From NCBI RefSeq assembly GCF_018476525.1, contig NZ_JAHCST010000002.1, forward strand, positions 62,001 through 126,000: a DNA stretch of 64,000 bases, given 5' to 3'. Shown in pieces: positions 41,995 through 50,707 of this stretch (positions within the stretch are counted from its first letter, which is position 1; each line of letters begins with the position of its first letter). Origin of the DNA: Acrocarpospora catenulata. GTDB taxonomy: Bacteria; Actinomycetota; Actinomycetes; Streptosporangiales; Streptosporangiaceae. The position numbers and the translations under genes were made by a program. The notes beneath the pieces are model-generated. The model saw only the letters and a list, made by a program, of their open reading frames with translations. It had not been told where the DNA came from and did no database searches.

Positions 41995-43631
41995 CCATCT
42001 AACTTTTGTTGGATAAGTCCGGACGTGTCAATTCGGCGGGTGGGGGCGATCGAGGCCAGGAACGGCAGGTCGTGACTGGCCACGATCAAGGCCCCCCGGT
42101 ACGCGCCGAGGGCCTGGGCGAGCTGGCGCACGCTGGCCAGGTCCAGGTTGTTGGTGGGCTCGTCGAGCAGCAGCAGCTGGGGGTCGGCGAGCAGCAGCGT
42201 GGCCAGGACGGCACGGAAACGTTCCCCGCCGGAGAGGGTGCCCGCCCGCTGGTCGACCCGGGCGCCGCGGAACAGGAACCGGGCCAGGCCCGCCCGGATC
42301 GTGTTGACGGAGGCGTCGGGGGCGGCGGCGCGTACGTTGTCCAGCAGGCTGAGCGAGTCGTCGAGAATGTCCAGGCGTTGCGGCAGGTACCGCGCCGGCA
42401 CATACACCTCTCCCGAAATTTCGGTACCTGGGGGGCGGGAGGTGGGGAGATCGGCCAGGGCGGCGATCGCCTCCAGCAGCGTGGTCTTGCCCGAACCGTT
42501 CCGCCCGACCAGTGCGATCCGCTCCGGTCCGCGGACCACCAGCTCGTCCATGGCCCGCCCCGGCACCTCCGCCTCCGGCGACATGCCCGAAATATCGTGA
42601 TCGGTTGCGGTCAGCCAGGGCAGCGGGAGGCGCAGCGCCACCCGCGCCGCCGGGACCACCGTCCGGGGCAGCTCGATCCTGATCTCCGCGTCGTCCCGTA
42701 CCAGTTCCTCGGCCTCGGCCAGCCGCTCCCGCGCCTCGGCCACCTTCTCCTCGTGGAGCCCGCGCTGCCGTCCGGCCGTCACCTGCGCCTGCCGCTTCCA
42801 CGCGCCGAGCACGATCTTCGGTGCCCGCCCCTCGTCGGCCATCCTCTTGCCGTACCGGGCGGAGCGCTCGGCCTTGGTGCGCGCCTCGATCTGCTCGCGC
42901 CGCTGCCGCCGCAGGTCGGCCTCGGCGGTCCGCACCGCCCGCTCGGCCGCCCCCTGCTCGGCCGCGATGATCTCCTCGTACGCCTCGAGGGGGCCTCCGA
43001 AGATCCGCCCGGAGGGCAGTTCGGCGATCTGGTCGACCAGGCCGAGCAGGCCCCGGTCGTGGCTGACCACGACCAGCGTGCCGTTCCAGGCCAGCATGGC
43101 GTCGTACAGGCGGTGCCGGGCGGTCAGGTCGAGGTTGTTGGTGGGCTCGTCCAGCAGCAGCACGTCGGGGCGGCGGAGGAACTGGGCGGCCAGGCCGACC
43201 ATGATCGCCTCTCCCCCGGAGAGCGTGGCCACCGTACGGTCCAGGTCCACCTGGTCGAGCCCGAGCCGGTCCAGCTCGGCCCTGGCCCGCTCCTCCACAT
43301 CCCAGACCACGGCCTCGAAGAGCTCCTCGGCCGTCTCGCCGCGCTCGATGGCGTGCAGCGCCTGCCTGGCCGGGGTGATGCCAAGCTGGTCGGAGACCGT
43401 ACGGGCGACGTCGAGCGGCAGGTTCTGCGGCAGGTAGCCGAGCACGCCGCCCACCTTGACGCTCCCCCGGCTGGGCGCCAGTTCCCCGGCGGCGATGCGG
43501 AGCAGGGTGGACTTGCCGGAGCCGTTGACCCCGATCAGCCCGGTACGCCCGGGCCCGAAAGTGAATTCGACGCCCTCCAGGACGGAGGTGCCGTCCGGCC
43601 AGGCGAAAGAAAGATCATGCAATACCAACAT
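41991..43631 (-). CDS. ABC-F family ATPase
   Basis: 546-aa soluble protein with two ABC domains: Walker A GVNGSGKSTLLRIA and GRNGSGKTTLLEAI, signatures TLSGGEAIMVGLA and TLSGGERFRAVLA, Walker B VLLLDEPTNNLD and LLLLDEPTNNLD. A charged helical linker (AAERAVRTAEADLRRQRREQIEARTKAERSARYGKRM) lies between. ABC-F proteins act at the ribosome and some protect it from antibiotics; subgroup and substrate cannot be fixed by eye. Its leader contains nested inverted repeats at 43682-43722. No membrane domain is encoded, as expected. Confidence 0.92.
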   Translation of the reverse strand: MLVLHDLSFAWPDGTSVLEGVEFTFGPGRTGLIGVNGSGKSTLLRIAAGELAPSRGSVKVGGVLGYLPQNLPLDVARTVSDQLGITPARQALHAIERGETAEELFEAVVWDVEERARAELDRLGLDQVDLDRTVATLSGGEAIMVGLAAQFLRRPDVLLLDEPTNNLDLTARHRLYDAMLAWNGTLVVVSHDRGLLGLVDQIAELPSGRIFGGPLEAYEEIIAAEQGAAERAVRTAEADLRRQRREQIEARTKAERSARYGKRMADEGRAPKIVLGAWKRQAQVTAGRQRGLHEEKVAEARERLAEAEELVRDDAEIRIELPRTVVPAARVALRLPLPWLTATDHDISGMSPEAEVPGRAMDELVVRGPERIALVGRNGSGKTTLLEAIAALADLPTSRPPGTEISGEVYVPARYLPQRLDILDDSLSLLDNVRAAAPDASVNTIRAGLARFLFRGARVDQRAGTLSGGERFRAVLATLLLADPQLLLLDEPTNNLDLASVRQLAQALGAYRGALIVASHDLPFLASIAPTRRIDTSGLIQQKLDG

Positions 43632-43681
43632 AAAGCGGTTCCCTGAGGTCGAGTACGTACGAATACGCGGTGGGTGACCTC

Positions 43682-43722
43682 AGATCGGTTCACCCCCACA
43701 GGCGTGGGGAAAGAGACGATCT
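43682..43722 (-). promoter_or_regulatory. Nested inverted repeats in the ABC-F leader
   Basis: Outer arms AGATCG/CGATCT enclose inner arms CCCCAC/GTGGGG with loop AGGC. The structure lies 51 bp upstream of the ABC-F start. Antibiotic-responsive ABC-F genes often have attenuator leaders; this could be one, or an operator. The remaining 43723-43875 stretch shows no gene. Confidence 0.4.
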
Positions 43723-43875
43723 GGGTCAGGCCGCGGTCTTCAACGTCAACTCCAGGGAACCGGCAGTGGGACGTGACCGACCTTACGGCCCCGGGCCACC
43801 GCAGGCCACCGAATTTATCCGGACACCCCCCTGTGTGGCCGCTCAGTCATACGGGTAAGGTAATGCTGGCCTAAA

Positions 43876-43894
43876 TTAGGCAAGCCTCACCTTG
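43876..43894 (+). promoter_or_regulatory. Iron box (DmdR/IdeR-type) upstream of efeU
   Basis: TTAGGCAAGCCTCACCTTG matches the 19-bp consensus TTAGGTTAGGCTAACCTAA at 13 positions and lies 10 bp before the efeU start. This predicts iron repression of the efe operon by a DtxR-family regulator not in the window. Confidence 0.65.
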
Positions 43895-43904
43895 GAGTGT
43901 TCAC

Positions 43905-44741
43905 GTGTTCGCCAGCTTCCTCATCGGCCTTCGCGAGGGCCTGGAGGCGACCCTGGTCGTCTCGATCCTGGTGGCGTTCCTCGTCAAGAGCGACCGCAAG
44001 GACAAACTCCCCCTCGTCTGGGCCGGAGTGGGCACCGCCCTCGTCCTCGCCATCGGGTTCGGCGCGCTGCTGTCGTTCACCGCCGCCCACCTCAACCACG
44101 AGCAGCAGGAGTTGTTCGACGCCCTCACCTCGATCGCGGCCACCGTCTTCGTGACCTGGATGATCTTCTGGATGCGCGGCGCGGCCCGGAAGATCTCCAC
44201 CGACCTGCGGGCCAAGCTGGGTGAGGCGCTCCAGGTCGGCTCGGTCGCGGTCGCCGTGATGGCCTTCCTGTCGGTGATCCGGGAGGGCCTGGAGACCTCG
44301 CTGCTCTTCTTCGCCTCCGCCCAGGGCGCCGCCACCACCGCCAGCCCGCTCATCGGGATCTCCCTCGGCGTGCTCACCTCGGTCCTGATCGGCTGGGGCA
44401 TCTACGCCAGCGCGCTCCGGATCAACCTCACCAAGTTCTTCACCTGGACCGGCCTGCTGCTGATCCTGGTCGCCGCCGGCATCCTCAAGTACGGCGTGCA
44501 CGACCTGCAGGAGGCCGCCCTGCTGCCGGGGCTGACCACCCAGGCGTTCGACCTCAGCGCCGTACTGGACCCGGGGGCCTGGTACTCCGCGCTGGTCAGC
44601 GGCATGTTCAACATCACCGCGCAGCCCACCGTGCTGGAGATGGTGGCCTGGGTCGCGTACGCGGTGCCGGTGCTGTTCCTCTTCCTCCGCCCGGCGGGCG
44701 GCCTGCCCAAGGCCACCGCCGGCCAGCCCGTCTCGCAGTAG
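43905..44741 (+). CDS. efeU: Ferrous/ferric iron permease EfeU (FTR1 family)
   Basis: 278 aa with seven membrane helices and the two FTR1 iron-binding motifs: REGLEA in FLIGLREGLEATLVVS and REGLET in SVIREGLETSLLFF. It moves iron through the cytoplasmic membrane in the EfeUOB system. GTG 43905; an iron box lies directly upstream. It is the first gene of the efe operon. Confidence 0.95.
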   Translation: MFASFLIGLREGLEATLVVSILVAFLVKSDRKDKLPLVWAGVGTALVLAIGFGALLSFTAAHLNHEQQELFDALTSIAATVFVTWMIFWMRGAARKISTDLRAKLGEALQVGSVAVAVMAFLSVIREGLETSLLFFASAQGAATTASPLIGISLGVLTSVLIGWGIYASALRINLTKFFTWTGLLLILVAAGILKYGVHDLQEAALLPGLTTQAFDLSAVLDPGAWYSALVSGMFNITAQPTVLEMVAWVAYAVPVLFLFLRPAGGLPKATAGQPVSQ

Positions 44742-44782
44742 TCCCCCACCTCACTTCGCAGGAAGCCCTCAGGAGTCCACCC

Positions 44783-45919
44783 ATGCGTAGCCCGATCATC
44801 ATCGGCGCCCTCGCCCTAGCCGCACTCACCGCCTGCGGCAGCGCCGACCCGGCGCCCTCCGCCGCCCCGGCCGGCGGCGGCGACCTTCCCGCGAAGGTGA
44901 CGGTGGCCGCCAACGACACCTCCTGCCAGGTGGCCACCGCCGAGCTGGCGGCCGGGACCAGCACGTTCTCGATCACCAACGGCGGAAGCAAGGTGACCGA
45001 GTTCTACGTGTACGCCCCCGGCGACCGGGTCATGGGGGAGATCGAGAACATCGTGCCCGGGCTGACCAGGGAACTGGTCGTGGAGTTGCCGCCGGGGACG
45101 TACGAGACGGCCTGCAAGCCCGGGATGATCGGCAAGGGCATCCGGGGTCCGCTCAAGGTGACCGGCGAGCACAAGCCGCTCACCGACGACGCCCAGATGG
45201 CCGAGGCCACCGCCGGCTACCAGCGGTACGTGAAGAGCCAGACCGACACCCTCCTGGTGAAGACCCAGGAATTCGTGGACGCGGTCAAGGCGGGCGACAT
45301 CGAGAAGGCCAAGTCGCTCTACCCCGTGTCCCGTACCTACTGGGAGCGCATCGAACCGGTCGCGGAGATCTTCGGCGACCTCGACCCGAAGATCGACGGC
45401 CGGGAGGAGGTCATCGAGGAGGGCATGGAGTTCACCGGGTACCACCGGCTGGAGCGCGACCTCTGGAAGGACAACGACGTCAGCAAGTCCGGGCCGATCG
45501 CCGACCAGCTGATGAGCGATGTCAAACTGATCGTGGAGCGGGCGAACGCGGAGAAGCTCTCCCCGCTCCAGCTCGGCAACGGGGCCAAGGAACTCCTCGA
45601 CGAGGTGGCCACCGGGAAGATCACCGGTGAGGAGGACCGCTACTCGCACACCGACCTCTGGGACTTCGCCGCCAACCTGGACGGCTCCAAGGCGGCCGTG
45701 CAGGCGCTGCGGCCGGTGCTGGAGACGCGGGCGCCCGACCTGGTGAAGACGCTGGACGAGAAGTTCGCGGGGGCGGAGGCGGCGTTGGAGGCGCATCGCA
45801 GTGGCGACGGGTGGAAACTGCACACGGACCTGTCCAAGGACGACCTGAAGGTGCTCTCCGACGCGATCAACGCCCTCGCCGAGCCGGTTAGCAAGATCGC
45901 CGCAGTGGTGGCGCAGTAG
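44783..45919 (+). CDS. efeO: EfeO lipoprotein, iron uptake system component
   Basis: 378 aa with a lipobox (LTAC). The N-terminal cupredoxin-like domain (KVTVAANDTSCQVATAELAAGTSTFSITNGG.. GTYETACKPGMIG) is followed by a peptidase-M75-like domain with the HxxE motif in FTGYHRLERDLW and the segment YSHTDLWDFAANLDGSKAAV. It binds and relays iron to EfeU. It lies 41 bp after efeU, with SD CAGGAG. Confidence 0.95.
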   Translation: MRSPIIIGALALAALTACGSADPAPSAAPAGGGDLPAKVTVAANDTSCQVATAELAAGTSTFSITNGGSKVTEFYVYAPGDRVMGEIENIVPGLTRELVVELPPGTYETACKPGMIGKGIRGPLKVTGEHKPLTDDAQMAEATAGYQRYVKSQTDTLLVKTQEFVDAVKAGDIEKAKSLYPVSRTYWERIEPVAEIFGDLDPKIDGREEVIEEGMEFTGYHRLERDLWKDNDVSKSGPIADQLMSDVKLIVERANAEKLSPLQLGNGAKELLDEVATGKITGEEDRYSHTDLWDFAANLDGSKAAVQALRPVLETRAPDLVKTLDEKFAGAEAALEAHRSGDGWKLHTDLSKDDLKVLSDAINALAEPVSKIAAVVAQ

Positions 45920-45925
45920 TCGTCC

Positions 45926-45967
45926 GGTCGGCCGTGCCACCGATCAGGGACGGTGGCCCGGCCGACC
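45926..45967 (+). terminator. Hairpin between efeO and efeB
   Basis: 17-bp stem (GGTCGGCCGTGCCACCG against its complement, one mismatch) with an 8-nt loop, 7 bp past the efeO stop. No T-run follows, so it may attenuate rather than stop transcription into efeB, or stabilise the efeUO mRNA. Confidence 0.55.
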
Positions 45968-46048
45968 GGCGGCCCTCTGGTCCGCGGGGGCGCGGCACGC
46001 AGAGGCATTCCAGGGAACATTGCTGTAGTCAGCGTCAGTAGGGACATC

Positions 46049-47305
46049 ATGTCGGGCATCAGTCGGCGTAAGTTGTTCGGGCTCGGAGCCGCCGGGGTGG
46101 CCGCCGCCGGGGCGGGGGCCCTAGCCGTCCGGGTTGGCTCCGAGGAGGGGGTCACGGCCGCGGAACCCGTGCACACCGCCGGGGCGGTGCCCTTCTACGG
46201 CGAGCACCAGGCCGGAATCGTCACCCCCGCCCAGGACCGGCTGCACTTCGTCGCCTTCGACGTCACCACCGCTAGCCGGAACGAACTGATCGAACTGCTC
46301 CAGGAGTGGACGGCCGCCGCCGCCCGCATGACCCAGGGCCAGGAGGCGGGCACCTTCGGCGCGGTCGGCGGCGTCCCCGAGGCTCCCCCAGACGACACCG
46401 GCGAAGCCCTCGGCCTACCCCCCTCCGGCCTCACCCTGACCATTGGCTTCGGCCCCTCCCTCTTCGACGACCGCTTCGGGCTGGCTGGGAAACGCCCCGC
46501 CGCTTTGGCCGATCTGCCAAAATTTCCGGGAGACGCGCTTTTGCCGGAAATTTCGGGCGGGGACATCTGCGTGCAGGCGTGTGCGAACGACCCCCAGGTG
46601 GCCGTGCACGCCATCCGCAACCTGGCCCGCATCGGGTTCGGCAAGGTCTCCGTCCGCTACTCCCAGCTGGGCTTCGGTCGGACATCCTCCACCTCCCGGG
46701 CCCAGGCCACCCCGCGGAACCTGATGGGCTTCAAGGACGGCACCGCCAACCTGAAACTCGAAGACACCTCCGAGCTTCGTACCCACCTCTGGGCGGCCCC
46801 CGAAGACGGCACATCCTGGATGTCCGGCGGAACCTACCTGGTCACCCGCAAAATCCGCATGCACATCGAAACCTGGGACCGCACCTCCCTAACCGAACAG
46901 GAAGCCATCTTCGGCCGCAACAAGGGCGAAGGCGCCGCCCTCGGCTCCCAGAAGGAATTCGACGAGCCGGACTTCACCAAGAAGGGCCCCGACGGCAAAC
47001 CGTTGATCGCCGATGCCGCGCATGTACGGCTGGCGCATCCATCCAGCCATGGCGGGGCCCGTTTGCTCCGGCGCGGCTACAACTTCGTGGACGGCTCCGA
47101 CGGCCTGGGCCGCCTGGACGCCGGGTTGTTCTTCATCGCGTATCAGCGTGATCCGCGGCGAGCGTTCGTTCCCGTGCAGATGGCGCTGGCCCGGCAGGAT
47201 GTCCTCAACGAGTACATCAAGCACGTGTCGAGCGGCTTGTTCGCCGTTCCACCAGGGGTACGCGACGCGGGCGACTACTGGGGTCGCACTCTGTTCGACA
47301 CTTGA
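46049..47305 (+). CDS. efeB: Deferrochelatase/DyP-type peroxidase EfeB (Tat-exported)
   Basis: 418 aa. Tat signal SGISRRKLFGLGAAGVAAAGAGAL. The dye-decolorising peroxidase fold shows GFKDGTANL (GxxDG motif, catalytic Asp) and the proximal heme His in AAHVRLAHPSSH. It oxidises ferrous iron or extracts iron from heme outside the membrane for EfeO/EfeU. I chose ATG 46049 with SD TAGGGA, since the longer frame from 45953 would put 32 odd residues before the Tat signal. Confidence 0.95.
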   Translation: MSGISRRKLFGLGAAGVAAAGAGALAVRVGSEEGVTAAEPVHTAGAVPFYGEHQAGIVTPAQDRLHFVAFDVTTASRNELIELLQEWTAAAARMTQGQEAGTFGAVGGVPEAPPDDTGEALGLPPSGLTLTIGFGPSLFDDRFGLAGKRPAALADLPKFPGDALLPEISGGDICVQACANDPQVAVHAIRNLARIGFGKVSVRYSQLGFGRTSSTSRAQATPRNLMGFKDGTANLKLEDTSELRTHLWAAPEDGTSWMSGGTYLVTRKIRMHIETWDRTSLTEQEAIFGRNKGEGAALGSQKEFDEPDFTKKGPDGKPLIADAAHVRLAHPSSHGGARLLRRGYNFVDGSDGLGRLDAGLFFIAYQRDPRRAFVPVQMALARQDVLNEYIKHVSSGLFAVPPGVRDAGDYWGRTLFDT

Positions 47306-47425
47306 CAGGTCCTACGCCTCACGCTCCCTGGGCGACCATGCCGAACGATGTATTCCGGCCGCCTGGCAGATCCGGGCCAGCACCACCCCATCGTCTTCCT
47401 GAGGGAGACGGGCGGTTGCCGGGAA

Positions 47426-48412
47426 CTACCCGGCGGCGTCGAGTTTGGCCAGTTGGTCCGGGGTGAGTTCGATGTCGACGGCGCCCAGGCTCTCCTCCAG
47501 CTGGGCCGGCGAGGAGGCGCCGATCAGGGGGATCACCGGGATGTCGCCGCAGATGAGCCAGGCCAGGACCACCTGGTTGAGGGTGGCGCCGAGTTCGGTG
47601 GCCACTTCGTGGAGGGCGGTTAGGCGGGTTTCGTAGCCGGGGAGTCGGACGGCCTCGTCGATGGGCTTGTCGGGGCGGGTGTAGGCGCCGCGGAGGAGGG
47701 GGCTGTAGGCGACGAGGGTGAGGGACGGGTCGGCGCGGACGTAGCTGAGGAGGTCGCCGGAGGTGGCGCCGAGGTCGCCGTCGGCGGAGAGGGGGGAGGG
47801 GCGGTCGGTGCGGCGGCGGAGGTAGGTGTGGTGGTACTGGAGGAGTTCGTAGCCGGGGAGGCCGGCCGCGGCGGCGATGTTGCGGGCTCGTTCGACGCGC
47901 CAGATCCAGTGGTTGCTGGCGCCGAGGAGGCCGACGGTGCCTTCGGCGACGAGTTCGGCGAAGCCCTCCACGGTTTCCTGGAGGGGGGTCTTGGTGTCCT
48001 CGATGTGGGCGTACAGGACGTCGAGTTTGTCCAGGCCGAGGCGGTCGCGGCTGCGTTCGGAGGATTCGCGGATGACCTTGGCGGAGAGTCCCTCGGGGTT
48101 GTCGGTGTAGCTGGTGCCGGGGGCCAGGGGGCGAGCGCCGAGTTTGGTGGCGATGACGATTTCGTCGCCGATGCCGCGGCTGCGGCGCCAGCGGCCGAGG
48201 AGTTCTTCGCTTTCGCCGCCCTGGCCGCCGTTCTCCCAGAAGGCGTAGTTGTCGGAGGTGTCGATGAAGGTGCCTCCGGCCTCGACGTAGCGGTCGAGGA
48301 TGGCGTACGAGGTGGCCTCGTCGGTGGCGGTGCCGAACAGCATGGCGCCGAGGCTGAGCACGCTGACCTCGCGACGGTTGGCCGGGTCTGTGCCGATCGT
48401 GCGGTATTTCAT
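47426..48412 (-). CDS. Aldo/keto reductase
   Basis: 328 aa NADPH-dependent TIM-barrel reductase. The catalytic tetrad is visible: Asp in TFIDTSDNYAFW (with Tyr), Lys in IVIATKLGARP, and the HIED-type His in LDVLYAHIEDTKTP; the cofactor loop is near IPLIGASSPAQLEE. The substrate is unknown. The promoter carries a MerR-type dyad in an elongated spacer, which suggests induction by a MerR-family activator not in the window. This arrangement is common for actinobacterial aldo/keto reductases. Confidence 0.92.
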   Translation of the reverse strand: MKYRTIGTDPANRREVSVLSLGAMLFGTATDEATSYAILDRYVEAGGTFIDTSDNYAFWENGGQGGESEELLGRWRRSRGIGDEIVIATKLGARPLAPGTSYTDNPEGLSAKVIRESSERSRDRLGLDKLDVLYAHIEDTKTPLQETVEGFAELVAEGTVGLLGASNHWIWRVERARNIAAAAGLPGYELLQYHHTYLRRRTDRPSPLSADGDLGATSGDLLSYVRADPSLTLVAYSPLLRGAYTRPDKPIDEAVRLPGYETRLTALHEVATELGATLNQVVLAWLICGDIPVIPLIGASSPAQLEESLGAVDIELTPDQLAKLDAAG

Positions 48413-48449
48413 GCGTCATCCTTCCCCGTGCCCGGCAGGGGTCCGGGCG

Positions 48450-48490
48450 CTGGGAAGTAAGTGTGGTTTCTGGAGCGCACTCCAGGTCAA
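48450..48490 (-). promoter_or_regulatory. MerR-type promoter of the aldo/keto reductase
   Basis: On the minus strand TTGACC (48485-48490) is followed by the dyad CTGGAGTGCGCTCCAG (48470-48485), with a -10-like region about 19 bp after the -35 box. A dyad inside an over-long spacer is the hallmark of MerR/SoxR-type activation. Confidence 0.65.
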
Positions 48491-48495
48491 ACCCA

Positions 48496-48521
48496 GGCGG
48501 GCCCGGAGCGCCGGGCCCGCC
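48496..48521 (-). terminator. Terminator after the CehA/McbA-like gene
   Basis: Perfect 11-bp stem GGCGGGCCCGG / CCGGGCCCGCC with loop AGCG, 4 bp past the stop of the metallohydrolase gene and just upstream of the MerR-type promoter. Confidence 0.8.
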
Positions 48522-48525
48522 GGGG

Positions 48526-50490
48526 TCAAATCAGGCGGGAGCGGTAGACCGTGATGGCCTTCTCGATGAGGTCGAGGTGGTCGCGGAGTTGGTCGCGGGA
48601 GTCGAGGCGGGCGTGGTCGCGGATGGTGGTGGACAGGAGGTTCAGCCATTCCAGGCACCAGTGGACGTCTTCGGGGCGGGCCACGTGGCGGCCGGCGACG
48701 TCGAGGTAGACGGGGCTGGTGTGGGCGTAGACCTCGCGGTGGAGGGAGCGGGGGTGGCGTCCGCCGGAGGCGGCGGCGACCAGGTAGGTGGGGGTGGTCA
48801 CGTCGAGGGTGGTGGTGAGTTCGCCGCCGGGGCCGGTGGCTATGACGCCGTCGGCGGTGTGCAGTTCCAGGCGTTCGACCTCGGGGCCGACGGTGCGGAC
48901 GGTGACGGTGACGCGGTCGCCGGGGCGTAGGTGGAGGGTGTCGCCGAGGTCGGCGTGCAGGCCGGTGGCCTCGTCCACGACCGTCAGCTCCAGCCAGGGG
49001 CCGGTGGTGGCGAAGGTGCGGCCGAGCCGTACCGCGTTGGCGAAGGAGTCGGCGGAGAGCGGGCCGGACAGGCGGGCGTAGACGCGTTCCCAGCCGGGTG
49101 GGCTGGAGACGGTGTCCTGGCGGGTGAAGGAGAGCATGGTGTCGGTGCCGGCGAGGGCGGCCAGCCGGTTGCCGGCGCCGACCAGCCGCCGGTAGACGGT
49201 GACCGTGCCGGGGATCTCGGAGAAGTGCAGCAGTTCCATGCCGTCCACCAGGCCGAGCGCGGCGTCCACGACCAGGGCGCGGGCCTCGCAGTTGCGCTCG
49301 CCCGCGCGGACGACGTCGGCGGGGTGCTCGACCCTGCCGTGGAAGGGGTGGGCGTAGCCGATCACCGCGCCCAGTTCCCTGAGCTCGCCGCAGGCGGCGC
49401 CGTTGGGGGGCCAGTCGGCCTGGCCGACGAAGCCGGTGTGGTAGCTGGACGGCGGGGCGACCAGGCCGAAGGCGTGCACGTGGCCGAGCAGGTCGTTGCG
49501 GTACTCCACGCCCATCCGGGCCACGTGGGTGGCGTCGGACCAGGGCAGGTCGCGGCCGGCCCAGTGGTGCAGGGCCTCCTTGTCGTAGACGCGCTCGCCG
49601 GCCACGTTCCCGGCGACCAGGTTGAGGACGTGCAGGTCCTCGCCGTGCTGCATGGCGGCGGCCGCGGCGGGGGTGGCCACGATGTCGCCCGCCCAGTTGA
49701 GGTGCACGTGCAGGTCGGCTCCGTACCAGCCGCGGGCGGCGGCGTCGTAGAGGCGTTCCGGGGCCAGTTCGACCAGGGTCTCCCGCCAGGGGGCGGGGTG
49801 CACGGCGGCCTCGGCGGTGCTGTACTCCATGCCGCGCGTGACCCGTACGGTGAGGGGTTCGGCGGGGACCTCCACCAGCAGGTCGTCGCCGTGGAAGAAG
49901 GGTTCGCCGTGGTAGTCGCGGCGGCGGTCGGCGCCGTCGGGGTACCAGCCCTGGCCGTCGGCGGTGGTGACGCTCCACCGGCAGGGGAATCCGGCGCTCA
50001 GCCGGAGGCGGGCGGGGACGGCGGCCCGGGTGAGCACCGACAGGTCGACCGGTTCCCCGTCGATGGTGAGCGTGCTGGCGGTGGTGATCTCGATGAGCCG
50101 GGCCCCGCCGGGCGGGACGGGGTAGGGGGCGCCGTCGACGTGGACGGTGGCCGGTTCGTCCCTGGCCGAGTCGACCAGGAGGACGCCGGGCAGCGGCGTG
50201 GCGGACAGCACCGCGAGCGGGCGGGCCTCCAGGCGGAGCCCGTTGGGAGTGAGCTGGAGGACGGTGAGCCCGTCGGGGGTGGTGTGGCCGCGCAGGGCGT
50301 CCCGGAAGGCCCGGTCCAGGTCGGGCACGTTGGACATCTGGTACGCCTCATCCGGGAAACGGAGGAAACTCATCATCCGTACGTAGCCCAGCGGCGGTTC
50401 GCCCCAGGTGATGCCGTGGTCGGCCAGGAGCGAGCGGTACTCCGCGAGCGCTCGCGCCACGACCGGCGGCAACATTGGATCTTGGTACAT
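48526..50490 (-). CDS. CehA/McbA-like metallohydrolase (PHP-type)
   Basis: 654 aa. The middle has metal-ligand motifs of the CehA/McbA group: WYGADLHVHLNWAGD, NVAGERV.., GAVIGYAHPFHGRVEHP and LAALAGTDTM. The first 270 residues form a beta-rich region (VPPGGARLIEITTASTLTIDGEPVDLSVLTRAAVPARLRLSAG) that I cannot assign, and the C-terminus has an Ig-like part (LHLRPGDRVTVTVRTVGPEVERLELHTADG). There is no signal peptide. ATG 50490 with SD GGGGAGG is chosen over the frame-opening at 50598. Known relatives hydrolyse carbamates/esters, but the reaction here is unknown. Confidence 0.75.
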   Translation of the reverse strand: MYQDPMLPPVVARALAEYRSLLADHGITWGEPPLGYVRMMSFLRFPDEAYQMSNVPDLDRAFRDALRGHTTPDGLTVLQLTPNGLRLEARPLAVLSATPLPGVLLVDSARDEPATVHVDGAPYPVPPGGARLIEITTASTLTIDGEPVDLSVLTRAAVPARLRLSAGFPCRWSVTTADGQGWYPDGADRRRDYHGEPFFHGDDLLVEVPAEPLTVRVTRGMEYSTAEAAVHPAPWRETLVELAPERLYDAAARGWYGADLHVHLNWAGDIVATPAAAAAMQHGEDLHVLNLVAGNVAGERVYDKEALHHWAGRDLPWSDATHVARMGVEYRNDLLGHVHAFGLVAPPSSYHTGFVGQADWPPNGAACGELRELGAVIGYAHPFHGRVEHPADVVRAGERNCEARALVVDAALGLVDGMELLHFSEIPGTVTVYRRLVGAGNRLAALAGTDTMLSFTRQDTVSSPPGWERVYARLSGPLSADSFANAVRLGRTFATTGPWLELTVVDEATGLHADLGDTLHLRPGDRVTVTVRTVGPEVERLELHTADGVIATGPGGELTTTLDVTTPTYLVAAASGGRHPRSLHREVYAHTSPVYLDVAGRHVARPEDVHWCLEWLNLLSTTIRDHARLDSRDQLRDHLDLIEKAITVYRSRLI

Positions 50491-50707
50491 GTTCGCCTCC
50501 CCGTAGTCGAAAACGCCAGCATCGTCACACCCGGCAACGGGGGAAAACTTGCAATCGTGCGTTACGGTGCAGTTCTCTGCGCCCCGGTGGGATAACACGT
50601 AGTCCCGGACGGATTGGACTTCTCAATTACCCGGAAGTGAACGCCCGCTGAATTCTCGCTTCCAAGGCGCGTCCGGATTGGGCACACCTCACATAATTCG
50701 AGGTGTC

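Noticed and set aside
43687-43714. Single CRISPR-like repeat (19 of 28 positions match the 6.2-kb repeats)
   Set aside because: Only one copy, with no second unit 61 bp away on either side; the resemblance is explained by the CCCCAC/GTGGGG hairpin in the ABC-F leader.
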